Notes under the pieces: generated by a model
Database searches by the model: none
Told to the model about the DNA's origin: nothing
The model's input: only the letters and a program-made list of their open reading frames with translations
DNA from: Chelonoidis abingdonii
Lineage: Eukaryota > Chordata > Testudines > Testudinidae
Assembly (NCBI RefSeq): GCF_003597395.2
Contig: NC_133770.1
Coordinates: forward strand, 86,925,642 to 86,989,641
Reading direction: 5' to 3'
DNA length: 64,000 bases
Made by a program: the position numbers and the translations under genes
In this document: positions 34,104-48,519 of the stretch, piece after piece
Layout of the letters: every line of letters starts with the position of its first letter
How positions within the stretch are numbered: position 1 is the first letter of the stretch

Positions 34104-35029
34104 TCAGGTGTTTTGCTGGAAAGTAATATTTCTTATCTGCTTTCTTGCATGTAGGTGAAATAGATGAGGTGTGTCCAGAAGGGCCACATTGACAGGTAAG
34201 GCTACGCGGGCAAATGAGACTGTCTGAAAGATGTCAAGCACCTTATGATGCTTTAACCTCACGAGGGATCTGCAAGAAGTCAGCAATTTTCTTGACCAGA
34301 TCCTGAAACTGCTTAAAATCATTCTCCAAGGATGGAAGATGAGGCATGACTCTTCATCTGGAGATGAAGAGGAGATGTTGGTCAGAAGAGATACCTCTTC
34401 ATCAGTTCTATCTTCCTGCTCCTCACAGGTTTCTTCTTGAGGATCAGGTCTCCTAGTGAGGGCAGCAGATGAAGGCTGCGTATCTCTGAGCAATGAAGAA
34501 TTGGGCACCTCAGCCTGGTCTCGGGAAAAACAAAAACTCCTGAGGTAACAAGCATGCTGTTGGCACCGAGTCTGTGGTTTGCACAGAGCTATTGTGAATC
34601 TTGTCTGATTCAAGGGAAATGCAGTAGGAACCCAACCAGGCTTCTTTGATAACTAGGAAGCAGAAGAAGAGCTATTCTTACCTCCTTGGTCTGCCGATGG
34701 TCCCAACGATCCCTCCACACCTGAGGCTTTGCCATCTTTCGGCTAACAATGCCCTTGGTACCTTAGGAACCAGCAGCTTCAAAGGTACCAGACTAGAGTG
34801 CAGAACATGCAGATCTGGTTGAAGACTCCAACAACCTCAGCTTTTTTGAGGTAGATTCCCTACCTGGTGAACTCAGGGCATGATCTTTGGAAGACTTATG
34901 AGAGGTCTTCCTCTTAGATGCCCTCGAGGAGCATGGTTTAGAAATAGTGGAGGCAGCAGACTTGCTTGGAGACTGGAGTACAGGAGGGGTCCTTTGGCCT
35001 GGGTCAGAAGATGGATGCAGCGAGCTCAC
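34104..35029 (-). pseudogene. gag-like region of the DIRS-like element
   Basis: Two minus-strand open stretches (35,029-34,793 and 34,613-34,104). The first is Ser/Lys-rich (SRASKRKTSHKSSKDHALSS) and the second has an acidic stretch (EETCEEQEDRTDEEVSLLTN). Composition and position 5' of the RT fit DIRS ORF1, but the proteins are poorly conserved and no domain is diagnostic. Broken by stops between the two parts. Confidence 0.5.
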
Positions 35030-35565
35030 TGTAATGAGGAGATGAAGTTTGATCTCCCTTTTTTTTTTCTGGCTCTAGATTTCAATTCAGACAGAAGATA
35101 CACTTCTGGGAGTGTGCAATTCCCCGAGACAAACAATGCACTGGGAGTACCCATCACTTACCAGGATTCCCACGACAGACATTTGAAACTAAGAGAACCA
35201 GGTGTAACCTCCCAGTGAACAAGAATTACCTTATCTATATAATATGAGAATTTTTTTTAAACTAGGAAGCTAAAGCTACTACTACTTACTAACTACCGGT
35301 AATTACACTAATACTAAGACCTACTACACATGAAGCACTAGAATAAAAACTGGGACACAGCTGAAATAATCTCAACAGGGACAACTGCCAGAGCTCCATC
35401 TCAGGCTCAGGCAGTTGAGAAGCAACTGAGGGCGGTTTGCCTGTGCACTGCTATGTAGCAACTCACGGGACACGACAAACTAGCATGCATACACAGGCTG
35501 AATGCACATTGCTATGAAAAGTCTCCAATCAATAGCACAGGGGATGCAAGTGCGCACACAGGAAT

Positions 35566-35603
35566 AACCCATTACTTATAGAACAACCCATTACTTATAG
35601 AAC
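35566..35603. repeat. 19-bp tandem duplication at the DIRS edge
   Basis: Two exact head-to-tail copies of aacccattacttatagaac, placed just outside the right terminal repeat of the DIRS-like element. Confidence 0.95.
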
Positions 35604-37718
<2,115 letters not shown>

Positions 37719-38426
37719 TTAATTCTATCAAACTTTGGTTAAACTGCAAAATAATTGTTACTAAATAATCTCATTCAAGAAGCAAGTGTCATCAATCTGA
37801 ACTCAATTTAACAAATTAATGTCAGTTTAAATACAAATACCCTTGCTGGTGACAGCCAATGAGCAATGACGACTGCAGAACAAAACACGAGCAGGACAGC
37901 CATTAAGAATGCCCCTTCATGTCCTGTGTCCCAAAACAGGTCTCCATGGTAGCCCCAGATGCCAGCAGAGTGGATAATGAGGACAGCAAGACCACAGCTA
38001 TGTTAATCCAATAGGCTAGGCTAGCATACTGTGTATGTTGCCACAGGAAGACTGGGCTACAACCCTGCAATCTGGTTTGAAGGAGATTTTATTTTCCCAG
38101 ATACTCCCTTCCCACTCCCCTTGCCCTACTCTTCACTAAGCTAAAGTAGTGCAATTTTAATCAGTTAAAGTGAATTTTACCTTTAAAACAATAAATTAAT
38201 GCATTTGGTAAACTGTTTTAATGCTTAAGAGCATAAAACCACTGAATGATAGAATGGGAGCTTAAACCTTTATTATAATTTAGCAAATTATAATTCTGAG
38301 CACTAGAGGCAGTTAAAACTATTTATTATAATTATACTATAACTCAGATCTTAGTAACATTACCTCAATTGATTATTTTACAAGGTTCCTAATAATTGGA
38401 AGTCTTTATATTGTACCAAAAACTCA

Positions 38427-38609
<183 letters not shown>

Positions 38610-38929
38610 TCAGCATTTATACAATTCAGAATTTTAAAAAACACCACCGTGTCAATCCACCCACCTCACCTCTAGTGTATGCATTATCTCCATTTAAAGA
38701 TAAATGCTGAAGCTCAGTTTCTCAAAGTACTTGCTCATTGGCACAGAGAATGTCAATGTCAGATTTGGGATAAAAACTCAGGAATTTGAATTATATAGCC
38801 CTGTGATCACAACCTTACTTCTCATTAGACAACTATCCTCACTTCACTCTGATATACCTTTTCAGTGGGATTGTGGAAACTATTTTGTTGTTTATATTCC
38901 TATTTCACTACCACTACACATAACCTGAG

Positions 38930-40080
38930 AAGAACATCTACTGTTTTGTGCTGTAATTTTCTAATGTATTAGAGAAAAGTCCAAGTCAAAGATGATGCCC
39001 AGATTAGGGGATGGAGTGATGGATAGAATCGTGGTATTGTCCACAGTGATTGAGAAAGGAAGTAGGGGAAGGCTTGAGCTAATGACTAAACATCTATGAG
39101 AAGATGTCAGAGACACAGGTTAAAATTTTAGTTTGGATATATGGAGACAAGAATGAAGAAGAGGCAGATCTGTGAGTCATCAGCATGGATACTGATAATT
39201 GAATTTGTGTTTACAGATGAGATTAGCAGAGAACAAGTTTAGAGGGAGAAGAGACAGGGACAAGGCATGAACCCTGTGGAGCCTCCACAGAAAACTGGCA
39301 GGGAATGAGGCTAATCCACTAAAGGGCACTCTGAAGAAGCAGTAAAAGAGGTTGGAGGAGAACCAGAAGAGAACTGAGTCATGGAAGCCAAGGGAGGTCA
39401 AAATTTCAAGAAGAGAGAATGGGTGATGGACTAAAAGGTAGCTGACAGGTCAAGGAGGACAGAGTACTGGTTCTGAGCTTTAGCTAGGAAGAAGTCACTA
39501 GAGACTTTGGCGAGAGTGGTTTCAGTGGACTGCAAGGAGCAGAAGCTTGAAGGGAGAGGGTTTAGGATGGAACTGAAGGAGAGGAACTCCAGACAACAAT
39601 TGCAGACAGTATGTTCAATGAGCTAAGAGACAAATAGAGGGGAAGGGAGATGGGACAGTAGTTGTCTGGGTTAAAAAGAAGAGTAAGGAAGGAGACGAGA
39701 GAAGGCAGATCAGAAGATGGGATGGGGTCACTTAGCCAAGAGGATAGATTAGAGAACAGACAAGAAGCTTCTGCATCTGTGATGGAGAGAAGGAGGAGAG
39801 AGTTGTGGGAGGGATAGGAAGGTCACATTGTATTTTGTCAATTTTCTCTTGGAAGAAGTCAGTCTGTGCGGGGGCGGGAGGGGGAGAGAGAGAGAGAGAA
39901 GTGGAGACAAAAGGAGGGGATGATATATATAACAGACAATTTATAGTGGTTTGCCTTTGCGGTTTCTCCACCTTCCTTTGAAGCATCCAATACTGAATGC
40001 TGTCATGGACAGGATACCAAACTATATGGACCACTGGTCTGATTCAGTATAGCTATTCCTATGTTAAACTAGTATTAAAA
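38930..40080. repeat. Possible old LINE 3' region (L2/CR1-like)
   Basis: Purine-rich text with phrases such as gcatgaaccctgtggagcctcc and a tail-like gaccactggtctgattcagtatag at 40,027. It resembles the 3' parts of ancient L2/CR1-type elements. No coding block is readable, so the family is a guess. A (GA)n run lies at about 39,884-39,900. Confidence 0.35.
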
Positions 40081-40277
40081 TAGGGTGGAAATAGGTCTAC
40101 ACTCTGCCCTACTGGACTCCCACTCTTTCAAACAATGCCACTTTTCATTAAGATGACCATCACCCACAGTAGCTTCAAATATACCAACTGTATTTAAAAG
40201 CTCTGTAAAGCACATTTGCACAAAGTGTATTCAAAAAAGGCTTCCTCTCTTCTGAGCGCAGTTTGCTGTACACAGAC

Positions 40278-40762
40278 CAGGGGTGAAAGTAACTTACAGG
40301 ATTTACCGGTAATGCCGGAGTCCTGAGGGGGCGTGGCCTCCACTGGAAGAGGTAGTGCCTCTCAAGATTTAAAGGCCCTGGGGCACCAGCTGTGGCTGGG
40401 AGCCCCAGGGCCTTTAAATCAACCTGGGGCTCCCAGCTGCAGAGGTGGTTGGGAGCCCCCCGGGGCTCCTGCCACCACGGAGCTCCGGACCCTTTAAATC
40501 CCCACCGCAGCTCCGGCTGCCGGAGCCACGGGTGAGATTCAAAGGGCTCTGGATTGACTGCAGCCAAGGCAGCCCAGAGTCCAGCCGCCGCATCCCAGAG
40601 CCCTTTAAATCCGGCTCCGTGCCCAGCCCGGCCACCGGAGCCGTGGGTGGGATTTAAGGGGCTCTGTGCTGGCTGCTGTGGGGGGGAGCCCAGAGCCCTT
40701 TAAATGCCCGCCGCAGAAGCCGGTGCGGTCCGGCACGTCGTACCAGCTTACTTTCACCTCTG
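40278..40762. mobile_element. hAT-type element with internal TTTAAA repeats
   Basis: A 485-bp element with perfect 8-bp target duplications, acacagac at 40,270-40,277 and 40,763-40,770. Its terminal inverted repeats are CAGGGGTGAAAGTAA and TTACTTTCACCTCTG. The GC-rich interior holds several units with gagccctttaaat-type cores (about 40,366-40,700), in both orientations, giving long potential hairpins. Non-coding. Confidence 0.9.
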
Positions 40763-41090
40763 ACACAGACACAAAATATAATACATTTACTTAAACTTAG
40801 TATTAGTATCAAAAGTTTACAGGAATGGAGGTATTTCAGTGTTTGGGAAATTGGGAACACAGCCGTGAAAGACAAAATTGCAGTGTCAGTTTTCACAGAC
40901 TGTACAAGAGAAGAGGAGGGAGAAGAATGCAATGACTTCTCTGTTGCAATGATTTTTTCTTAATACTCTGTGTTTTGTAAAATACACATCAACGCCTTTT
41001 GAGTAGAAGCCACAGAACTGAAGATTCACAGAAATGTTTATCCCTATTTAAAAAGGAGAGGACTATTTTATGCCATTTAGTTAGATATTG

Positions 41091-41806
41091 TGTCAGAGCG
41101 CCAACCTTGTCCCCATGGGTTCCGCAATTCCAGGCAGTTTATGCTAGCTTCAGAGGCTCACTGCACCCCTCCACATAGCCCTTTTCTCTCTAGGGCCAGG
41201 GATACAGTCTGCTGAGCCTTTTTCATCATAAACCAACAAGAAGGTTGGTGAGAGAACTCCCACAGCCTCTGTTGCTCCTACGGCCTCATACCAAAACAGT
41301 TAAGCCTCCTGGCCTGACAGAGGCCTGTCTTCCCCTCCCAGGAAGCGTTTCTGCAGTGGTGGGCTGGGGAGGAACCTGGGCCCATCCTCTTCTCCAAGTT
41401 CCAGCACAGGGACCCTAATGGTAGCAGCTGTTGGCAGCCAACCTTTCACTGCCAGAGTTGCTACACTTCCCCGGGCCACTTTCCCACAGCTCTCCTGCTT
41501 CTCCCCTCTTCACCCTTACCTTACGGCTCCCTTACCAATGACTTGAGAGTGTCTTCATTAACCAGCCCTTCAGCCACACTTCCTCTTCTCTGGCTCTCCT
41601 CTGCCTGACTGGAGTGAGCCCTTTTATAGTATCAGAGGGGCCTTAGAGTCAAGTGGTCACATTAGCTTAATGGTCTCACCTGACTCTTTGCAGGTTAATT
41701 GGAGTCAGGTGTTCTCATTAGCCTGGAGCAGCCCCTGCTCAGTCAGTCAGGGAACAGGAAACTATTCTGCTACTCTGCTGTCCCCAACTGGCCTGGGTCT
41801 ATCACA
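41091..41806 (-). mobile_element. Gypsy-type solo LTR
   Basis: A 716-bp block starting TGTCAGAG and ending CTATCACA on the plus strand. Read on the minus strand it has a CTATAAAAGGGCTCACTCC promoter (about 41,610-41,630) and a purine/pyrimidine layout as in Ty3/gypsy LTRs of turtles. No internal region is attached. Flanks (atattg / atatg) suggest but do not prove a 5-bp target duplication. Confidence 0.6.
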
Positions 41807-43002
41807 ATATGTATACCATGCAACTGAGGGTGAGATGAGTCCCGACAAACAGAAAAAATGCTGTTGAATTATTCATAGTGTTCACATGATGTCTGTTCCC
41901 ACAACCCTTGCACTGGTGAAACTCCTGTTTAATTTATGGGGGGGGGGTCTCACTCAGAGGCTTGCTGTGTGAAAGGGGTCACCAGTAAAAAAGGTTTGAG
42001 ACCCACTTGCATAGATGGTTTTGAAGATTAAGTACTGTATTTTAAATCTGTTCGCATACTTGGTGGCATCTCAATTACTGCACTTAAGGTGCATTTGTAT
42101 GAACCAGACTTCTTGAGTGAAAAGACTGCTGCATTCTGGAACAGCAGAAGTTTCTTTAATGACCAGAGTTGTTTCCTAAGTTCAAGGCACTGCAATAGTC
42201 AAGCCTATTGTAAAAGAAAAAAAAAATGTTTCACGGTAGCCAGGTCAGCATCCAGTGGGAGGATGGAAAGTCTCCTGGACAGTAACAGATGGAAGAATAT
42301 ACTTCAAGCCACTGGTAATAAATAGATATCCAATAGGAGTGTGAAGTACATATTGAGGGCACTAGCAGCCCAAGTTTTTTTTTTTTTAAACTGAGATTCC
42401 TAGTAGCTTCATATATATGTTGAACAAAAGAGTGACAGAATTAACCCTGTCATACCCCACAGGCAAGGCCCTTTGATTATATAACTAACTATCCCAAATT
42501 AACTTCTAAGTTCTCCGAGATGTCAATGGAGCACACATACTCTAAATCAACTCCACCTCCTACTAGTGGAAGGATCAAATGTGATACCACAGATCATAGG
42601 ATGTTGCTATTGAAGGCACCTGACAGACTTTAAAAGTATCACCATAGACATGCTGCCTCAAACTCAGCTAGGAGGACAGCACAGTCCCAGTCCACCAAAT
42701 CCTTTTCTTCACTGCACTCTGGGAAGCCTAGTTTGCAAGATCTATTCAGAACAGATGTACTAAAATGATAATACAGTCTTTATTACTTCTTCTCACAGAT
42801 GTATGTTATGCTGTATGTTTGCTAAACTTGATTTTGTATTGTTACAACGGTTGGAAACATGACTGTGTGTATGTAAAATCTGTTTCTTCTCTATGTACCT
42901 GTCACACACTCATTTCAAGTGCTGGCTAGCAATCTTCCTAGTACTTAAGGATACCAGTGATGGTCTGTGCTACCAAAATCTTGCTTACATGAGACTAAGG
43001 AT

Positions 43003-43262
43003 AGGTCTACACTGGAGCTAAAAGCTGTAAATTCCAGCTTGAGGAGACATACCTGCACTAGCTTTGATTGAGCTAACATGCTAAAAATTGAAGTGTAGCC
43101 ACAGCGGCACAAATGTGGGACGGACTAACTATCCCCAGCATGAACCTATGGTCTCAGACAGGACTGGTCTCTGAGCACCTTGCTGCTCCTGTCACTGTGG
43201 CTACACTTCTATTTTTAGTGCATTAGCTCAACCAGAGCTAGCAAGAGTATGTCCCCTCAAGC
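43003..43262. mobile_element. Palindromic MITE (TAGGTCTACACT family)
   Basis: Left arm 43,003-43,105 (aggtctacactggagct; gaagtgtagccacag) and right arm about 43,190-43,262 (ctgtggctacacttc; atgtcccctcaagctag) are imperfect reverse complements. The whole stretch could fold into a long hairpin. Typical of short non-autonomous DNA transposons; superfamily not determined. Confidence 0.65.
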
Positions 43263-43264
43263 TA

Positions 43265-43460
43265 GAACAGGAGCTGCGGGAAGTGGTGGCCCAATCCACG
43301 CCGCTTTCCCACAGCTTCCATTGGCCAAGAACAGCAAACCACAGCCACTGGGAGCTGTGAGTAGCTGTACCTGCGGACGCTCAGATAAACAAAGCATCTC
43401 ACAGCCTGCTAGGGGCTTACCCTGAACAAGCTGCAAACCAAGTTTGGGAACCCCTAGCTT
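43265..43460. mobile_element. Truncated hAT-type element (CAAACTTGG end)
   Basis: Resembles the element at 53,658-53,983 (both have attggc..., gaac...aaccacagcc, gtacctgcggac and aggggctt...cc blocks). It ends with ccaagtttgggaacccctag. The left end is missing. Confidence 0.55.
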
Positions 43461-43874
43461 CAGCTAACGGTAGCATTAATTACAATGGAAAGAAGAGATA
43501 ATATAGTCACCTGAAGCAATAGCTGTATGTACAGATAACTTAGTAACAACTTATTTAACAACTGCCTTTCACTATTACATTTTGTGTGCTCTGATTTTCA
43601 TAACAGGTAGTGTAGCTTGTTTTGTGATTTGTACCATATGCAAATTCCCATAATGATTCCCATTACATTGTCATCAACACTGTCAAAACGTTTTATTTTG
43701 TTTAGTTCAATTACTAATGTAGAGGGATTTTTAGAAAAATCAAGCCTTCTTAATTCCTGCATCCACAAAAAGAATAGTTACAAAAGATAACTATTTTAAG
43801 TTTACGGCTGAGAAAATAAGACCCCATCCTCTCAAACTGATTTAAAACCAAAACATTTTTAAAACATTTCATTA

Positions 43875-44093
<219 letters not shown>

Positions 44094-44184
44094 CTACAGA
44101 GGTAAACAAAAGTGAACACCAAGTTGTTTCTTTTAAATATAAAGACTGTTTCAAGAAGCTGAATTTTCTAGTACAACCTATCTA

Positions 44185-44860
44185 AGATTGCAGTTTTGAT
44201 CAAGTCCCAGGAGTTAAAACAAGAACAGGGGTTAAAAGCAGCCCTGGAGAGGGCTGCGACTCTGAAAGAGGCTAGGCTGATTGGGGAAGGAGCCACAGCT
44301 GGGGCCACACCCTAATCAGGCCACCCTATAAAAGGGCTGCGAGCCAGGTGCTCAAAGAAGAGACTCACTCTCTCTAGCTTCTGAGAGAGAAGGACCAGGC
44401 TGCCTGGGAGCGGAGAAGGGTACATGAGGTACAGCAGTGCTGGGGAAGAGCAGAGGGAGCTGGGGAGCTCCAGCCTGCAGGCCCTGCTAGAAGGCCAAAA
44501 AGGGTACTGGGGCTGCAGAGGGGCAGCCCAGACATAGGCAAAGGCAATAGGTCCAACCCCCCTTGCCAATGATGAGTGGTTTACAGACTTCACTCTGCCC
44601 CACTGAGTGGGGTCTAGATAGTGACTGGCAGTAGTCACTGAGGCAGGTGGGGATAGAGGTTCCGGTGGGTGAGGAGATCCAGATTGTGGGTTACTGCTGG
44701 AGCAGAACTCTGATGTAAAGAGTACTGGGGTCTGGGAGGGACATGGGGCCAGCGGCAGGCAAGACACCGGACTACAGAGGGCACTCCGGGCTGGAAGAGC
44801 TAATTCCCGAGACAACTAGCAGGAGATGCCACGCTGGTGAGAGTCTGACCCCATCACAGG
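44185..44860 (+). mobile_element. Gypsy-type LTR
   Basis: A GC-rich block with a clear TATA promoter (ctataaaagggctgcg, about 44,327) downstream of a U3-like part (ggagccacagctggggcc). A long R/U5-like part follows, ending near catcacagg at about 44,860. I recognise the layout from turtle gypsy LTRs. Neither a partner LTR nor coding sequence follows, so a solo LTR is likely. The 167-codon frame on its minus strand is not a gene. Edges approximate. Confidence 0.6.
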
Positions 44861-45450
44861 CCCTCATCACAGTAATAGCTGAATGCCTCCCACGAGTTGG
44901 AGGTGTGGGGGGGAACCTACAATGGCCTCCTTTTCTCATAGCCATCAAAAGGTGGCTTTTTTATTTTAGACAGATCTAGGCAGATTTTGTTTCTTTGTTT
45001 TAAATGAGCCTGTGACGATGAAGATGATACTGTGGAAAAGCATGGGGAAAAAAAAGAGGTTTTGCATTTGCTCTGTATGCAGCAAAGTTAGCAATCATCC
45101 TCATTTAATCTTTTGGTGAGTTTCAAAACCTTGCTCCAGCTCCTGTGAAGGTTCCATCTCCTGAAGTCATTAGTCTCCTCTACTGGTCAACAGCTACATT
45201 ATTTCAGTGGAACATAGCTGTCACAAGGGAGGTTGTGGTTACACAGAAAGAGGCAATATCACAACAGCCAAGACCAATTCTATGCAGGACTCTGAAAATA
45301 AGGATGGCTACTTTGAATTGGACTGCGTGTTCAAAGTAGTAATTACCACCGACATTACTCTGCAGCAAAGACAAAAAGTGATGCATCTTTCAACATGTGT
45401 GCATAATAAAGTTTGTTAGACTAGTGGTTAAAATATTAACATTTAAGTGG

Positions 45451-45634
45451 GGGGTGAGGATACCTCAGTGGTTTGAGCATTGGCCTGCTAAACCCAGGGT
45501 CCTGAGTTGAATCCTTGAGGGGGCTATTTAGGGATTTGGGGCAAAAATGTGTCTGGGGACTGGTACTGATTTGAGCAGAGAGTTGGATTAGAGGACCTCC
45601 TGATGTCCCTTCCAACCCTGATATTCTATGATTA
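45451..45634 (+). mobile_element. tRNA-derived SINE with CR1-like tail (turtle Cry type)
   Basis: The head resembles a tRNA gene: A box tacctcagtggtttgagca (45,471) and B box gagttgaatcc (45,503-45,513). A unique middle follows, then a tail ggacctcctgatgtccct and ccaaccctgatattctatga shared with CR1 LINE 3' ends. This is the form of the Cry-type SINEs of hidden-necked turtles. They would be transcribed by RNA polymerase III and mobilised by CR1. It is the best single clue to the organism. Confidence 0.88.
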
Positions 45635-45657
45635 TCCACTTAGCAACCAGATTCTGA

Positions 45658-45883
45658 TAGGGCCAGCTCCAGGGTTTTTGCCACCCCAAGCGGCAGGGGG
45701 AAAAATAAAAAAAAGCCACGATCAGCAGCAGCTCCACTGCACTGCTTTCTAATTAGGCGGCAGGTCCTTCCCTCTGAGAGGGACCGAGGGACCTGCCACC
45801 GAATTGCTGTCGAAGAGCCCAGCATGCTGCCCCTTCCCCTTAGCCACCCCAAGCACTGGCTTGCTGGGCTGGTCCCAGCCCTG
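45658..45883. mobile_element. Short hAT-type element
   Basis: A 226-bp element with 15-bp ends tagggccagctccag and ctggtcccagccctg, which pair as imperfect inverted repeats. It is flanked by 8-bp near-duplications, gattctga (45,650-45,657) and gactctga (45,884-45,891), one mismatch. It sits right after the SINE. Confidence 0.8.
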
Positions 45884-46169
45884 GACTCTGAGAGACATTT
45901 GAAGTTTTAAAATATTTTGTCAAGAAATATGTGGTTTCCTAGTGTAGACAGGCTATGACAGAATGATGCAAAGCTGTAAAAACAAAGGGACTCCTAAATG
46001 AATAATGAAAATCCTTTATTGACTTATCTTTTCATGCTGCAGCATGGAAGCAGATAGTATACTCTGAGACACTCATTCTCAGCTGCAGAGTGATACAGCA
46101 GACATAAAAAAAATAAACTAATTAGACTGTAAGGTCTTCAGGACATACACTTGTCTCTTACTATGTTCA

Positions 46170-47482
<1,313 letters not shown>

Positions 47483-48110
47483 AAGAAATGGTTACTTACT
47501 AATAAATGGCTCTTCAAGATGTGATGCAGAAACGTATTCCACTTAGGTATGGGCATGCACACATCTAAGTGGAATATACAGCTGCATCTATTCTAAGAAG
47601 TATTAATGGTAGTGTATCTACAGCTTTGGAACAACTCTTGCAGCAATGTGCAAGATGAAATGGGGCTCAAGACCTGAGCACCTTCCTGAAGTGCTAAAGT
47701 ACTCTGGTCTATCTGCAGAGGCAAGGGATCCCTTGTAAAGAATTTGAAGAGAATCAGAATCAGAGAAATGAAATGAAATGAGTGGATTCAGTTGTTCTTT
47801 TCTTTTACCTCCCCCACTCCACAATTCCTTACATGAACTTTAATACCATGAAAGAAGTTGGATTAGAAGCACTGAAGAATGAAATCTTCTATCCACCGAA
47901 TAAATTCAGTACAGGTAGCAGTAGTGCAGGCTTACTACACTGCCCTGCCAATGTGCACCAAACCTATCCAGAAAAAACACCCCAAAAAAGCCCCACTTCT
48001 TGACATGCAAGAGTACTTTACCTCTTATGAGGCCAACAACGTGACAATGGTCAGTAAGACTGTATTGTTTGCCGGAGATTTGAAGAATTTTTTTTAATCA
48101 ACTGCATTGC
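47483..48110. mobile_element. DIRS-like terminal fragment
   Basis: Starts with atggttacttacta...ggctcttcaagatgtg, which resembles the left end of the DIRS-like element (28,962: atggttactcaccctgtgca...cctcaagatgtgt). It continues with a matching ttccacttaggtatgggc layout. Later sequence has no readable recombinase or RT. A second, more degraded copy of the family. Confidence 0.5.
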
Positions 48111-48149
48111 AATAGTCTACTAAAAGCAGAAAAATTTGCCTATTTCTGA

Positions 48150-48345
48150 CTTCCAATTAGAAGTCAGTACATGAGAGGTCTGAAGTAATGGATACGTTTT
48201 AAAGTTCCAGTGCTGCAAAGACATATGCATGTGCTTAACTTTACACACAGCAAGTAGTTCCACTGGCTTCAATGGGAGCACTCACATGCTGGCTTCAATG
48301 GGAGCACTCACACTGAGCAAATGCTTACAGGATTGGAGCATAAAT
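48150..48345. repeat. Old palindromic repeat with 26-bp tandem duplication
   Basis: Phrases such as gcatgtgcttaactttacaca and ctggcttcaatgggagcact are typical of an old palindromic vertebrate DNA element. Within it the 26-bp unit at 48,263-48,288 is repeated at 48,289-48,314 with two differences. Confidence 0.7.
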
Positions 48346-48519
48346 TTATTTTCTACTATTAATTTTATGCTTTCAACACTACACACATATAAATCATATA
48401 CAAAAAGTTATGTTAAAAGCACAATAAGATTGCAGTCAAGCACTGAAAAGTTTGGAACTACTAGAATTAACCTTATTTCAGCCCCCTTCTGCATATATAT
48501 TATGACTAAGATTATGTTT

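Larger units (their letters stand above)
28965..35560 (-). mobile_element. DIRS-like tyrosine-recombinase retrotransposon, degenerate
   Basis: A minus-strand element of about 6.6 kb with inverted terminal repeats. Left-end sequence at about 28,965-29,160 is complementary to right-end sequence at about 35,415-35,555 (atagcatggcatgggtggac-type text on the left, reversed on the right). In minus-strand order it holds a serine-rich gag-like region (35,029-34,104), reverse transcriptase (32,578-31,580) and the C-terminal part of a tyrosine recombinase (about 29,760-29,340). This order, with a recombinase in place of an integrase and inverted rather than direct repeats, is the DIRS pattern. A hAT element (32,853-33,669) and an LTR-like block (about 29,905-30,590) sit inside it. 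Many stops and frameshifts show it is dead. It lies in the ULK4 intron between exons 6 and 7, in the same orientation as the gene. Confidence 0.8.

Noticed and set aside
45471..45540. A tRNA gene at the SINE head
   Set aside because: A and B boxes are present, but the sequence runs into a SINE body with a CR1-like tail, and the cloverleaf is not intact.
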